A program made the translations under genes and the position numbers. Below are positions 31,911-41,072 of a DNA stretch of 64,000 bases, piece by piece. Position 1 is the first letter of the stretch, and the number at the start of each line of letters is the position of its first letter. A model generated the notes under the pieces. That model saw only the letters and a program-made list of their open reading frames with translations. It ran no database searches and was not told the DNA's origin. Source of the stretch: Ruegeria sp. THAF33 (GTDB lineage: Bacteria > Pseudomonadota > Alphaproteobacteria > Rhodobacterales > Rhodobacteraceae); assembly GCF_009363615.1 (NCBI RefSeq), contig NZ_CP045384.1, forward strand, positions 2,354,501 to 2,418,500, written 5' to 3'.

Positions 31911-32747
31911 ATGGACCGCAAGCTACTTCTCATCATTCTGGACGGTGTCCCCTATTGCAACTTTCGTCGCCTGTTCGGCAATCTCGAAGGCTGGGTCGAC
32001 AGCGGAGAAGCACGGCTTTGGAAACTGCGCGCGGTGCTGCCTTCGACATCGGCCAGTTGCTATGCGTCGATCCACACGGGCGTGACGCCGCAAGAGCATG
32101 GCTGCACCGGAAATGGAAACGTCTTCCGGCTGAGCCACAAGGACGTATTCAGCCAGGTGCGTGAAGCCGGTGGGGTGACCGGGGCGGTGACACACAGCTA
32201 TTGGTCGCAGTTCTTCAACCGTCATCCCTTCGATTACGTCCGCGACATCGAATATGACGAACCCGAAAGCGCGACGATCAACCATGGCCGTTTTCACAGC
32301 ATGACGGGCTATGGCAAAGCCAATCAGATGACGCCATCCGATGTCGACCTGTATGCCACTCTGACCAATCTGTGCCTTCGTTTCGGGCTGGACTATGGCA
32401 TTCTGCACACCTGCACGCTGGACAGTATGGGCCACCGTTTCTTCCACGATTGTGAAGAAATGGATCACGCTTGCTTTGTCGCCGACGAGATGCTGGCCCC
32501 TTTCATCCCCCGCTGGCGCCAGTTGGGATATGAAGTGATCGTCACCGCGGATCACGGCCAGGACGAGCGTGGGCACCACGGCGGGCGCGGCCCGCTGCAA
32601 CAGGAAACGGCGCTGTATTATTTCGGCGACGCCGAAGGACCGGACTCCGAGACCGTCATAAGCCAATTGCAATTGGCCCCGACCATTCTGAGCCGAATGG
32701 GCGCCCCCATTGCAGAGACAATGAAGGCCGAACCGTTTCTGCGGTAA
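31911..32747 (+). CDS. Alkaline phosphatase superfamily hydrolase (phosphodiesterase-like)
   Basis: A 278-residue protein of the nucleotide pyrophosphatase/phosphonoacetate hydrolase branch. Metal-site motifs are LIILDGVPY with the first Asp, a Ser/Thr-rich nucleophile region (LPSTSASCYASIHTG), HTCTLDSMGHRF with Asp and His, and VTADHGQDERGHHGG with Asp-His and a further His. No signal peptide is present, so it is probably cytosolic. A terminator-like hairpin separates it from the ABC operon, but the shared direction suggests it may process an imported phosphoester or phosphonate. Substrate is unknown. Confidence 0.8.
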   Translation: MDRKLLLIILDGVPYCNFRRLFGNLEGWVDSGEARLWKLRAVLPSTSASCYASIHTGVTPQEHGCTGNGNVFRLSHKDVFSQVREAGGVTGAVTHSYWSQFFNRHPFDYVRDIEYDEPESATINHGRFHSMTGYGKANQMTPSDVDLYATLTNLCLRFGLDYGILHTCTLDSMGHRFFHDCEEMDHACFVADEMLAPFIPRWRQLGYEVIVTADHGQDERGHHGGRGPLQQETALYYFGDAEGPDSETVISQLQLAPTILSRMGAPIAETMKAEPFLR

Positions 32748-32770
32748 CACGCAAGCAGCTTCGGGGCCGC

Positions 32771-33574
32771 TTATGCGGCCTTCGCAGCTACCACTGTCGC
32801 AAACACCTGATATCCATAAAGAGACCCGTTTCGAGCACGTCTTTCGTGCTCGGCCACAAGCCCTTCTGCCAGTTCTTTTCCGATATCACCCCGCTCGTAC
32901 ATTTGCTTGGTGGTCAGGGCGACCCAAGGCAACATCTGCTCGGCTGTCGAGACAACTCTGCTCTGCACGTCAAAATGTTGCATGGAAAGTCCGGCATCGG
33001 AAATCATTGACCTGAGTTTTGCGACGATAAAAGGATCGGTCACAAACTCGCGCACAAACTCCTTTGCGCATATATCCAGTGGATCATTCGGAAAAGCATT
33101 GAAGGTCGCTTTTGAGAAATCAGCGTCACAGACGATCAAGATCCCATCGGGTTTCAGCACTCTGAAGGCCTCGGCAACCAACGATTTGGGGTCTTCTACA
33201 TGCGTGAGCACCGTGTGCATGATAACCGCATCGACGGCATCATCCTCCAGCGGAAGCGCGGCACCGTCTGCAACCTTGAAAGTCAGGTTCGAATACTCCT
33301 TGGCCCGCGTGTTGGCTTCCGAGACAAATCCTTTCGAAGGTTCGAAACCTATGACCTTCGCCGGGTGGCAGTGTGATGCGATGCGACGTGTGACGGCGCC
33401 TGCACCGGCGCCGACCTCGACAACCGTCGATGCATCCGTGACGTTCAGATGACCCAGATACGCGGCCACGATCCGCTCCATCGTCGGGTCTGCTTGCCGC
33501 TGGTCCATCGAATCCGCAAACAGCTTGATGAATTCAGGCCCTGCGGCATCGACGTTCTGAAAGGGGTCGGCCAT
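32771..33574 (-). CDS. Class I SAM-dependent methyltransferase
   Basis: A 267-residue methyltransferase. The SAM-binding motif I is VVEVGAGAGAVTRR, motif II/III ADGAALPLEDDAVDAVIM, and the DPKSLVAEAFRVLKPDGILI segment completes a methyltransferase_11-type fold. The C-terminal ~100 residues are a helical substrate cap. Target molecule is unknown. A GGCCGC-TTAT-GCGGCC hairpin at its stop codon may end transcription from both convergent genes. Confidence 0.85.
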   Translation of the reverse strand: MADPFQNVDAAGPEFIKLFADSMDQRQADPTMERIVAAYLGHLNVTDASTVVEVGAGAGAVTRRIASHCHPAKVIGFEPSKGFVSEANTRAKEYSNLTFKVADGAALPLEDDAVDAVIMHTVLTHVEDPKSLVAEAFRVLKPDGILIVCDADFSKATFNAFPNDPLDICAKEFVREFVTDPFIVAKLRSMISDAGLSMQHFDVQSRVVSTAEQMLPWVALTTKQMYERGDIGKELAEGLVAEHERRARNGSLYGYQVFATVVAAKAA

Positions 33575-33672
33575 AAGGTAAGATTTCCTCGGATAATTTG
33601 AGGGAGCTTACCACAGCCAGCCGATTTTCGGCATACAGGCCCCAAAAGGACCCGAGCCTTCAAATCACTGCA

Positions 33673-34596
33673 TCAGTCGTAGGACCAGATCCCCTGCCCC
33701 AGCGCTTCTATCGCAACCGAGATACGCTCAAAACTGTCGGCCGCACGTTTCACCGCGGTTCGTGCGCGCAGATAGCCGTGCACAAGACCGAATTCATTGA
33801 TCCAGTGGGCCTGCCCGCCCGCCGCATTGATCCGACTGCAATAAATTTGCCCGTCGTCACGCAGCGGATCGCAATCAGCCGTTACAACCACGGTCGGTGG
33901 CAGGTTTGAATAGTCACTGTCCTGCAATGGCGCATAGGTCGGATCGCCCTGGGGCGGATCGCCCGCGCATCGGACGGTTTCATAGAACCTGATTTCATCC
34001 AACGTCAGCAAGGGGGCCTGGGCATGTTCCTGGTAGGACCCCTGACTGCGGTCCCCTCCGAGGCCCGGATAGATCAGCACCTGCCCCAAGATCCCGTCCA
34101 AACGCCCGCGCGCGTAGTGGGATACGGCAGCAGCCAGATTTCCACCGGCGCTGTCACCGGCCAAAATCAAAGGGTCTCCGAATTCATTTGCCGCCCAGTT
34201 CGCAGCGCTCCAACAGTCATCAAACTGTGCCGGGTGCACATGTTCAGGGCACAGCCGGTAATCGACGGCGACGACCCGGTACCCGGTTTGGTTGCATAAT
34301 TCAGCGCAAACATCGTCGTGACTTTCCAGACCACCAACAACGAAACCGCCACCATGAAAATAGATGACGGTTCGGGTTGGTTGCCCGGCAGAGTAAATTC
34401 GAACCGGAACACCATCGGCCGCCCGGTCCTGAGTTTCAACGCCAGCCGGGCGTGGTTGGCGAAAGTCCTGACACATGGTGTCATAGACACGGCGCTGATC
34501 CTCGATCGACAGCTCGACCGCGTCATCGGGATAGCTTTCGGCCGTGCGACGTATGAACGCCCAGGTTTCTTCGTCGATCAGGCGTTCATAGTCCAT
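33673..34596 (-). CDS. Alpha/beta hydrolase, hormone-sensitive lipase family
   Basis: Esterase of 307 residues. The oxyanion-hole motif HGGGFVVGG and nucleophile motif GDSAGGN mark the hormone-sensitive-lipase (family IV) branch; the Asp and the His (in FGLVHGYL) complete the triad. GGAGG precedes the ATG. It begins 12 bases after the acyl-CoA synthetase stop, so they form an operon and may act on the same ester or acyl substrate. Confidence 0.88.
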   Translation of the reverse strand: MDYERLIDEETWAFIRRTAESYPDDAVELSIEDQRRVYDTMCQDFRQPRPAGVETQDRAADGVPVRIYSAGQPTRTVIYFHGGGFVVGGLESHDDVCAELCNQTGYRVVAVDYRLCPEHVHPAQFDDCWSAANWAANEFGDPLILAGDSAGGNLAAAVSHYARGRLDGILGQVLIYPGLGGDRSQGSYQEHAQAPLLTLDEIRFYETVRCAGDPPQGDPTYAPLQDSDYSNLPPTVVVTADCDPLRDDGQIYCSRINAAGGQAHWINEFGLVHGYLRARTAVKRAADSFERISVAIEALGQGIWSYD

Positions 34597-34608
34597 TGTC
34601 CCTCCGGC

Positions 34609-36498
34609 TTATTCAGACCACTCCCATGGCCGGGTGTATACGCCCAGCACTTTTGCAACATCGTCTTCCGAAGATCCGTTCGCGTCAAGCTGCGCGACAA
34701 GGCCGCGTTTCTTATCATCAATGACGGAAACCACCCGCGCCGCCAAACCGGCATCCTCGAGGGCGCCGTTGTAGATACGAGTGATGGCCTGTTTCCGAAG
34801 TTCAGGCTTGAACACCTTGCCAACGGCCGTTTTGGGCAGCTCATCCAGAATGGTCATGTGCTTGGGTTGCGCCGCACGTTCATGCACGTGAACCTTGCAG
34901 TAATCCATCAGCTCTTTTTCGGTGACAGACGCGCCCTCGACCAGTTCGACAAAGGCGCAGGGAACTTCACCGGAATGCGCATCCGGCTGGCCGATGGCAC
35001 CGGCAAAAGCGACGGCCTCGTGACCCAGCAAAGCCTCTTCGATCTCGGCAGGGTCGATGTTGTGACCGCCACGAATGATCAGGTCCTTGGCGCGACCGGT
35101 GATCCATAGATACCCATCTTCGTCGAAGCGCCCCAGATCGCCCGTGCGCAGGTACTTGTCGAAGTGATACAGGTTAACGTTTTTGTCGGCCTCAGTGTAG
35201 GTATTGCCCGCATAGACACCAGGGTTCGAGATGCAGATCTCACCGATTTGATCAGTGTCGCACTCGGTCGGTCCGTCTGGCCCATCCTGCAAGATCTTGA
35301 CGTCTGTATAGGGGAACGGAATACCGATCGATCCGATCTTTTTCTCACCATCCACCGGGTTGCACGAAACCAGACATGTGGCCTCTGTCAGACCGTACCC
35401 TTCGACAATGGTGACGCCGGTCGCTTCTTCAAAGCGGCGGAACAGTTCCACCGGCAGCGGGGCCGAGCCCGAGAAGGCCGTTTTTACGCTTGAGATATCG
35501 GCATCGACAGGGCGCTGCATCTTGGCTGAAATCGCGGTTGGCACGGTGATGATGAAGCTCACCTTCCAACGCTCGATCAGCTTCCAGAAATTGTCGAACA
35601 CCCCGTCGCCGCGATATCCCTGTGGCGTCGGGAAAACCACATGGGCACCGGATGATACGGCCGCCATCACAATGACATGCACCGCAAAAACGTGGAACAT
35701 GGGCAGCGGGCACATGATGACGTCGTTTTCGTCAAACAGAAGCGTGTTCCCCAACCAGCCGTTGTAGATCAGGCCGGAATACTTGTGCTGCGCCACCTTC
35801 GGCATACCCGTGGTACCGCCGGTATGGAAATAACAGGCGACACGATCTTCCTTGCTGTCTTCAAACGTCAGCGTCGTCGGTTGCTTGGCCAGTTCCGTGT
35901 GGAAGTTCTTGTAATCCGCATGGGCAAGCTTTTCCTTGTCGCCCATCTTGGGGCGCAGAAACGGCACCAGCCATGATTTGGGCGGGGTCAGATACCGGTT
36001 CAGGTCGATTTCCAGAATGGTATTGACCTTGGGTGCGTGGCGCACCGCCTCTTCGACCTTCTGCGCGACATCTGTTTTCGGGAAAGATTTCAGCGTCACC
36101 ACGACCTTCGCGCCGGTCTCGCGCAGGATCGCGGCGATCTGTTCCGGTTCAAGCAAGGGGTTGATCGGATTCACGATCCCCGCAACCGCGCCGCCCATCA
36201 TCGTGACCAGTGTTTCGTTGCAGTTGGGCAGCACATAGGCGACCACGTCCTTTTCACCCACACCCAGCGAGCGGAACAGGTTTGCCGCCTGGTTGACCTG
36301 AGCCAGAAGTTGCGACCAGGTCAGGGTCTCGGCCTTGTCCTTCGGGCCCGAGAACAGTTGGAAGCTCATGGCATTGTGGTTGGGGAACTTCCCTGCGGTG
36401 CGCGACAAAAGCTGATGGAAGGTGACGGGCAAATCCCGATCCTCCCACGGCATTTCCTGTTCCATGCGCTTCTTGTCTTCCAAACCCACAAAGGCCAT
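34609..36498 (-). CDS. Acyl-CoA synthetase (AMP-binding family)
   Basis: ATP-dependent acyl-CoA ligase, 629 residues. The P-loop is YFHTGGTTGMPKVAQH, the A5 motif VEGYGLTEATCLVS, and the C-terminal hinge and Lys region is ITGRAKDLIIRGGHNIDPAE. The substrate acid cannot be read from the sequence, but the length and N-terminal extension match long/medium-chain FadD-like enzymes. It is followed by the esterase gene, fitting hydrolysis then activation of an acyl group. Confidence 0.9.
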   Translation of the reverse strand: MAFVGLEDKKRMEQEMPWEDRDLPVTFHQLLSRTAGKFPNHNAMSFQLFSGPKDKAETLTWSQLLAQVNQAANLFRSLGVGEKDVVAYVLPNCNETLVTMMGGAVAGIVNPINPLLEPEQIAAILRETGAKVVVTLKSFPKTDVAQKVEEAVRHAPKVNTILEIDLNRYLTPPKSWLVPFLRPKMGDKEKLAHADYKNFHTELAKQPTTLTFEDSKEDRVACYFHTGGTTGMPKVAQHKYSGLIYNGWLGNTLLFDENDVIMCPLPMFHVFAVHVIVMAAVSSGAHVVFPTPQGYRGDGVFDNFWKLIERWKVSFIITVPTAISAKMQRPVDADISSVKTAFSGSAPLPVELFRRFEEATGVTIVEGYGLTEATCLVSCNPVDGEKKIGSIGIPFPYTDVKILQDGPDGPTECDTDQIGEICISNPGVYAGNTYTEADKNVNLYHFDKYLRTGDLGRFDEDGYLWITGRAKDLIIRGGHNIDPAEIEEALLGHEAVAFAGAIGQPDAHSGEVPCAFVELVEGASVTEKELMDYCKVHVHERAAQPKHMTILDELPKTAVGKVFKPELRKQAITRIYNGALEDAGLAARVVSVIDDKKRGLVAQLDANGSSEDDVAKVLGVYTRPWEWSE

Positions 36499-36619
36499 GT
36501 GGTTCCTCCCGTATTATTCTCCCGCGTTTTGCGCGGGCTTGTTGTTCGCAACCAAGATGGAAGCAAAACGAACCTCGCGCAAGCGAGGCCTTAGCCTTCA
36601 GGGGGAGTAAAATGTAGAA

Positions 36620-36655
36620 TGACGCTACGGCGAATTCGCAAGTGCCGGAGCGTCA
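36620..36655 (-). terminator. Terminator after the ABC exporter gene
   Basis: TGACGCT-x-CGGC and GCCG-x-AGCGTCA pair (11 of 12) across a 12-base loop just past the exporter stop on the minus strand, followed by TTCTACATTTT. Confidence 0.6.
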
Positions 36656-36658
36656 CTC

Positions 36659-38479
36659 TTATTCTGCGGCGACACCATCGGTGAACTGCAACCGGGCAAG
36701 GCGTGCATACAGCCCGTCCTGAGACACCAGATCCTCGTGGCGGCCTTGTGCCACGATGCGGCCTTCCTCCAGCACGATGATGCGGTCGGCTTTCTTAACG
36801 GTTGCCAATCTGTGCGCGACGATCAGGGTCGTGCGGCCGGCGCGCATCTTGTCCACCGCGCCCTGCACTGCGCGTTCGCTTTCCGCATCCAGCGCCGAGG
36901 TCGCCTCGTCGAGCAGCAGAACCGGCGCGTCGCGCAGGATTGCGCGGGCAATGGCAATACGCTGCTTCTGCCCGCCAGACAGCATGACACCGCGTTCGCC
37001 GACAAAGCTGTCATATCCTTGGGGCAAGGCCGCAATAAAATCATGCGCGGCAGCGGCCCGGGCGGCGGCCTCGACTTCTGCATCCGAGGCGTCCAGACGG
37101 CCAAAGCGGATGTTTTCCCGCGCGGATGCAGCAAAGATCACAGGATCCTGAGGCACCAGAGCCATGTGGCGGCGGAAATCTGACCGGTTGATGTCGCGCA
37201 GATCAAGACCGTCCAGCGTCACGCGGCCCGAGTTCGGATCATAGAACCGCTGGATCAGTTGGATCACGGTTGTTTTTCCTGCCCCGGATGGCCCGACGAA
37301 TGCGACCGTCTCGCCTGGCTTCACCAGAAGTGACAGATGATCCAGTGCAACCGTATCGGGCCGCGCGGGATAGCGGAAGCTGACATCTTCAAACCGGATT
37401 TCGCCCTGAATGTTCTTGGGAAGCGCTTTGGGATTGGCAGGGTCGGTCACGGTATCTTCTGCATGCAGCAGCTCGACCAGACGTTCGGTGGCCCCTGCGG
37501 CACGCTGAAGTTCGCTCCAGATTTCGGACAGGGCGGCGACCGAGCCCGCCATGATGATCGAATAGATGACGAACTGGATCAGAACGCCTTCGGTCATCAC
37601 GCCATTTCGCACGTCATTGGCACCCATCCACAGAACGCCCACGATACCCGAGAAAACCAGGAAGATCACGATCACCGTCAGCACCGCGCGGGTCTGTATG
37701 CGGCGCAGCGAGACGGCATAGGATGTCTCGGTCATCTCACTGAACTGCTGGCGGCTGGCCTGTTCATGAGAAAATGCCTGAACGGTCTGTACCGCGCCCA
37801 ATGCCTCACCCGCGTTGCCGGACGAGGCCGCGATCCAGTCCTGATTCTCGCGGCTGATCACGCGCAGACGGCGACCAAGTACAAGGATCGGCACGATGAC
37901 CACCGGGATCAGCAACAATACCAGCCCGGTCAGCTTGGCGGATGTCAGCAACATCAGAACCAGCCCACCGACGAACATCAGTATGTTTCGCAGGGCAATG
38001 GACACGGACGAGCCGAGAACAGATTGGATCAGCGTCGTGTCAGTGGTGATCCGGCTCAGCACCTCACCGGTCATGATTCGCTCATAGAATTCCGGGCTCA
38101 TACCGATGACCCGATCAAACACCGCCTTGCGGATATCGGCCACTACCCGTTCGCCCAGACGGGTCACAAGCGCATACCGAATACCGGTGCCCACGGCCAG
38201 AACGGCAGCGATGACCAGCGCGGCCAGAAAATACCAATCCAGAAGCTCTCCATCCTGAATTCGGAAATTGTCGACCACGCGCCGCACCGCCAATGGCAGC
38301 GTCAGGGTCATGCTGGCCGTCAGAATCAACGCCAGCGTCGCGCCGATCATCAGGAATTTGTAGGGTTTCATGAACGGCCAAAGCGAGGCCAGAACCCCAA
38401 TCTTCTTTGAACGGGCGCGTTCCTCGGAGGCTCCGGGCGCTGCGGTATGCGTTGGCTTGCTGGCGGCTTGTCTTGCCAT
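36659..38479 (-). CDS. ABC exporter, fused permease and ATPase (MsbA/LmrA type)
   Basis: Half-transporter of 606 residues. Residues about 30-330 form a six-helix ABC_membrane domain; the ATPase domain has Walker A GPSGAGKTT, signature LSGGQKQR and Walker B LLLDEATSALD, with the H-loop VAHRLATV. It probably dimerises to export a lipid or drug-like molecule. The start is the ATG at 38479 (MARQAASKP), preceded by AAGGG; an in-frame extension upstream is not conserved in type. It is a single gene with its own terminator. Confidence 0.9.
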   Translation of the reverse strand: MARQAASKPTHTAAPGASEERARSKKIGVLASLWPFMKPYKFLMIGATLALILTASMTLTLPLAVRRVVDNFRIQDGELLDWYFLAALVIAAVLAVGTGIRYALVTRLGERVVADIRKAVFDRVIGMSPEFYERIMTGEVLSRITTDTTLIQSVLGSSVSIALRNILMFVGGLVLMLLTSAKLTGLVLLLIPVVIVPILVLGRRLRVISRENQDWIAASSGNAGEALGAVQTVQAFSHEQASRQQFSEMTETSYAVSLRRIQTRAVLTVIVIFLVFSGIVGVLWMGANDVRNGVMTEGVLIQFVIYSIIMAGSVAALSEIWSELQRAAGATERLVELLHAEDTVTDPANPKALPKNIQGEIRFEDVSFRYPARPDTVALDHLSLLVKPGETVAFVGPSGAGKTTVIQLIQRFYDPNSGRVTLDGLDLRDINRSDFRRHMALVPQDPVIFAASARENIRFGRLDASDAEVEAAARAAAAHDFIAALPQGYDSFVGERGVMLSGGQKQRIAIARAILRDAPVLLLDEATSALDAESERAVQGAVDKMRAGRTTLIVAHRLATVKKADRIIVLEEGRIVAQGRHEDLVSQDGLYARLARLQFTDGVAAE

Positions 38480-38608
38480 GTCTGGCCCTTGTATCCTGAA
38501 CCGTACTGAGTGACCGCTTTCTTGGAGGTAGCGGCAGGTATGGTCAAGCATCACAACCGCAATCGGCAGGTCGAAAGGGCCATTTGACGCAGAATTTCAA
38601 GGAAGGCG

Positions 38609-38682
38609 TGGAGCGGGTAGACGGAATCGAACCGACATAGCCTGCTTGGAAGGCAGGGGCTTTACCATTAAGCTATACCCGC
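38609..38682 (-). tRNA. tRNA-Gly (anticodon TCC)
   Basis: A 74-base cloverleaf reads from 38682 to 38609 on the minus strand, including an encoded CCA. The acceptor GCGGGTA pairs with TACCCGC, the T loop contains GGTTCGATTCC, and the anticodon arm CTGCCTTCCAAGCAGG exposes TCC. Confidence 0.96.
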
Positions 38683-38775
38683 AAATGGTTTGCGCTGGTT
38701 AAGTCATGCTTTCGGGATCGTCAAGCCGGAAGTGGCAAATTTAGTGGCGCAATTTTTCCGACACTGCTCGGCCCG

Positions 38776-39648
38776 TCAGTCCTGATTGCGAAATATCCGG
38801 GTCGAGGAAAAGAACCGCTCCAGTTCTTCGATCCGCTCCTTGCTTTCTTCCCAACGCGCCTCCTGCACTTCGGCAATCAGCGTTTCCGAGATCAACTGCA
38901 AGGCAATGGTCGAATCCCAACTGGAGGGCGCCTCGACCAGTGCGTGGAAGGAATAATTGGCAGTCTTTCCGATCGGCGAACCCCATTGGTCCGTAAACAG
39001 AACAACGGTGACGCCGCGGCCCGAGGCAACCTGTGCCAGCTTCTCCAGATGCGCCTCGTAACGGCGGATGTCGAAGATCACCAGAACGGATGATTCATCC
39101 ATATCCAGAAGGTATTGCGGCCAGACATTCGCCGAATTGCCCAGCATCGTGACGTTGGGCCGAATGATCTGCATGTGATTGAACAGGTAATCCGCATTTG
39201 ACCGCGTGATGCGGCCACCTACGACGTAAAGATGGCGCTCTGTCTCGGCCAGAAGACGCGCGACGGCATCGAACATCTCTTTGTCCAGACGTTCCAGCGT
39301 GTGGCGCATGTTGGTCCACACGGCCTGGGCAAAGCGCGTCGTCGGATGTTCTGCCTCATCATCCACAACCCAGGCGTCCCGTTTCGAGATCGGCTTTTTG
39401 ATCTGCGCCGCAACCTCTTCGCGCAGCGCATCCTGCAAGTCGGGGAACCCGTCAAACCCAAGCTTGCGCGCCATGCGAATAACGGTCGGGGTCGAAACCT
39501 GCGCCGCAGCGGCCAGCTTGGTGATCGATTGCAAACCGGCCATCGGATAATCCTGCAACAGGACCGAGACCAATTGACGTTCAGACCGTGTCAGATCGTC
39601 CAGCTCATCCTGAATCCTCTGTTTGACAAGTTTGGCAACGGTGGCCAT
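38776..39648 (-). CDS. MurR/RpiR-family transcriptional regulator
   Basis: A 290-residue regulator with an N-terminal RpiR helix-turn-helix (ITKLAAAAQVSTPTVIRMAR) and a C-terminal SIS sugar-isomerase-like domain from about residue 120 (RLLAETERHLYVVGGRITRS), used in this family to sense phosphosugars or other small ligands. It is divergent from the TRAP catabolic operon, and the 94-base gap holds a perfect 11-base inverted repeat spanning that promoter. It is therefore the likely local repressor or activator of the operon. Confidence 0.9.
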   Translation of the reverse strand: MATVAKLVKQRIQDELDDLTRSERQLVSVLLQDYPMAGLQSITKLAAAAQVSTPTVIRMARKLGFDGFPDLQDALREEVAAQIKKPISKRDAWVVDDEAEHPTTRFAQAVWTNMRHTLERLDKEMFDAVARLLAETERHLYVVGGRITRSNADYLFNHMQIIRPNVTMLGNSANVWPQYLLDMDESSVLVIFDIRRYEAHLEKLAQVASGRGVTVVLFTDQWGSPIGKTANYSFHALVEAPSSWDSTIALQLISETLIAEVQEARWEESKERIEELERFFSSTRIFRNQD

Positions 39649-39667
39649 CGGCGCCCTCGTTTCTTGA

Positions 39668-39744
39668 ATTTGTTACAGAATATGTTCGTTTGAAATTTTG
39701 TCTACAGAAATTTTCTTGACAGGTGAGAAGTTGCTGTAACAAAT
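39668..39744. promoter_or_regulatory. Promoter/operator region with perfect 11-base inverted repeat
   Basis: ATTTGTTACAG (39668-39678) and its exact reverse complement CTGTAACAAAT (39734-39744) flank 55 bases between the divergent RpiR gene and operon. TTGACA at 39716-39721 is a consensus -35 box facing right, which would put the -10 region inside the right arm. A bound RpiR protein could loop or block this promoter. Confidence 0.6.
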
Positions 39745-40537
39745 GCTACCTATGTGTCACGAGACCGAGTCATCATTGCTTTTGCCGACCGAAGCCCCGG
39801 CAGCCCGCGTGCTCAATGCGCACGGTCGCGCGCCTGCTGTGCTGATATGCGAACATGCAAGCCGGTTTATTCCGGCCGCGCTGGATGGACTGGGGCTGGA
39901 TGAGGCGGCGGCCAGCTCTCACGCGGCCTGGGACATCGGCGCGCTGGACCTGTCGGTGGAGCTGATGGGCGCTTTGGATGCGCCGCTGGTCCACTCGCGC
40001 GTCAGTCGCCTTGTTTATGACTGCAACCGCCCGCCCGAACGCGAAGATGCCATGCCGCAGGTCAGCGAAGTGTTTTCCATTCCCGGCAACATGAACCTGA
40101 CAGATGCTCAGCGCGCCCAGCGGGTTCGCGACGTGTATGAACCTTTCAAAACGCTGGTTTCATCCACTTTGGACGAACGGCCTGAACCTCCGGTTGTCAT
40201 CACGATCCACAGCTTCACGCCCGTCTACAAGGGAACCCCCCGAACGGTAGAGCTGGGGATTCTTCATGACGAAGACGACCGCGCCGCGCAGCTGATGCTG
40301 AGCCACGCGGAAAGTTCGGGGTTGCGCGTGGCTTTGAACGAACCTTACTCGGCCACGGATGGCGTCACGCACACGTTGCGCGAACACGCGGTCCGGCGCG
40401 GGCTTCCAAATGTCATGATCGAGGTTCGAAACGATCTGATCGACACGGCAGAAGGCGTAAACCGCATTGCGGGATTGCTGACGCCAATTCTGCAACCGGT
40501 CATCCAAGACTTATCGCACGCAGAGGCGAAACCATGA
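39743..40537 (+). CDS. N-formylglutamate amidohydrolase family protein
   Basis: A 264-residue zinc amidohydrolase of the N-formylglutamate amidohydrolase (HutG/FGase) family. Motifs include LICEHASRFIP (zinc-binding His region), SRLVYDCNRPPE and TIHSFTPVYKG. Characterised members cut formyl groups from glutamate in histidine breakdown, but no hut genes are near. Here it leads a TRAP and oxidation operon with a glutamine-synthetase-like ligase, so it may hydrolyse a gamma-glutamyl amide. The start may instead be the ATG at 39752, because the TTGACA at 39716 implies a transcript beginning near 39750. Confidence 0.85.
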   Translation: MLPMCHETESSLLLPTEAPAARVLNAHGRAPAVLICEHASRFIPAALDGLGLDEAAASSHAAWDIGALDLSVELMGALDAPLVHSRVSRLVYDCNRPPEREDAMPQVSEVFSIPGNMNLTDAQRAQRVRDVYEPFKTLVSSTLDERPEPPVVITIHSFTPVYKGTPRTVELGILHDEDDRAAQLMLSHAESSGLRVALNEPYSATDGVTHTLREHAVRRGLPNVMIEVRNDLIDTAEGVNRIAGLLTPILQPVIQDLSHAEAKP

Positions 40538-40553
40538 GAGCAGAGGTATCGGG

Positions 40554-41072
40554 ATGAATTTCATGCGGGGATACGTGGCGGTCATTGACCGCACGAACCG
40601 CTGGATCGGGCGCTTTGTCATGTACGGCATCTTCGTCATGATGGGCATCCTGCTCTGGTCCTCGATCTCGAAAACCTTTTTCCTGCCATCGCTCTGGACC
40701 CTGGAAATGGCCCAGTTCGCAATGGTCGCCTATTACATTCTGGGCGGCCCCTATTCGATCCAGATGGGGTCCAACGTCCGCATGGACCTTCTGTACGGCG
40801 AATGGTCCGACCGTCGTCGCGCGTGGACGGATGCGATCACCGTCCTTTTCCTGATCATCTACCTGGGCGTGATGATCTACGGCGGATACGACTCGCTGAG
40901 CTATTCGCTGCAATATGGCGAACGCAGCCCGACCGCGTGGCGACCATATCTGTGGCCAATCAAGGTCATCATGGTCGTGGGCCTGTTTCTGATGTTGCTT
41001 CAGGCGATCTCGGAACTGTTCAAAGATATTCTGCGCCTCAGGGGCGATGACATCCCGCGCGAGGTGATCTGA
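40554..41072 (+). CDS. TRAP transporter small permease (DctQ type)
   Basis: A 172-residue membrane protein with four hydrophobic helices, the size of a DctQ subunit. YYILGGPYSIQMGSNVRMDL matches the family's central loop, in which substrate-specific TRAP DctQ proteins carry H/N-V-R-M/V-D. It overlaps the large permease gene by one base. Confidence 0.88.
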   Translation: MNFMRGYVAVIDRTNRWIGRFVMYGIFVMMGILLWSSISKTFFLPSLWTLEMAQFAMVAYYILGGPYSIQMGSNVRMDLLYGEWSDRRRAWTDAITVLFLIIYLGVMIYGGYDSLSYSLQYGERSPTAWRPYLWPIKVIMVVGLFLMLLQAISELFKDILRLRGDDIPREVI

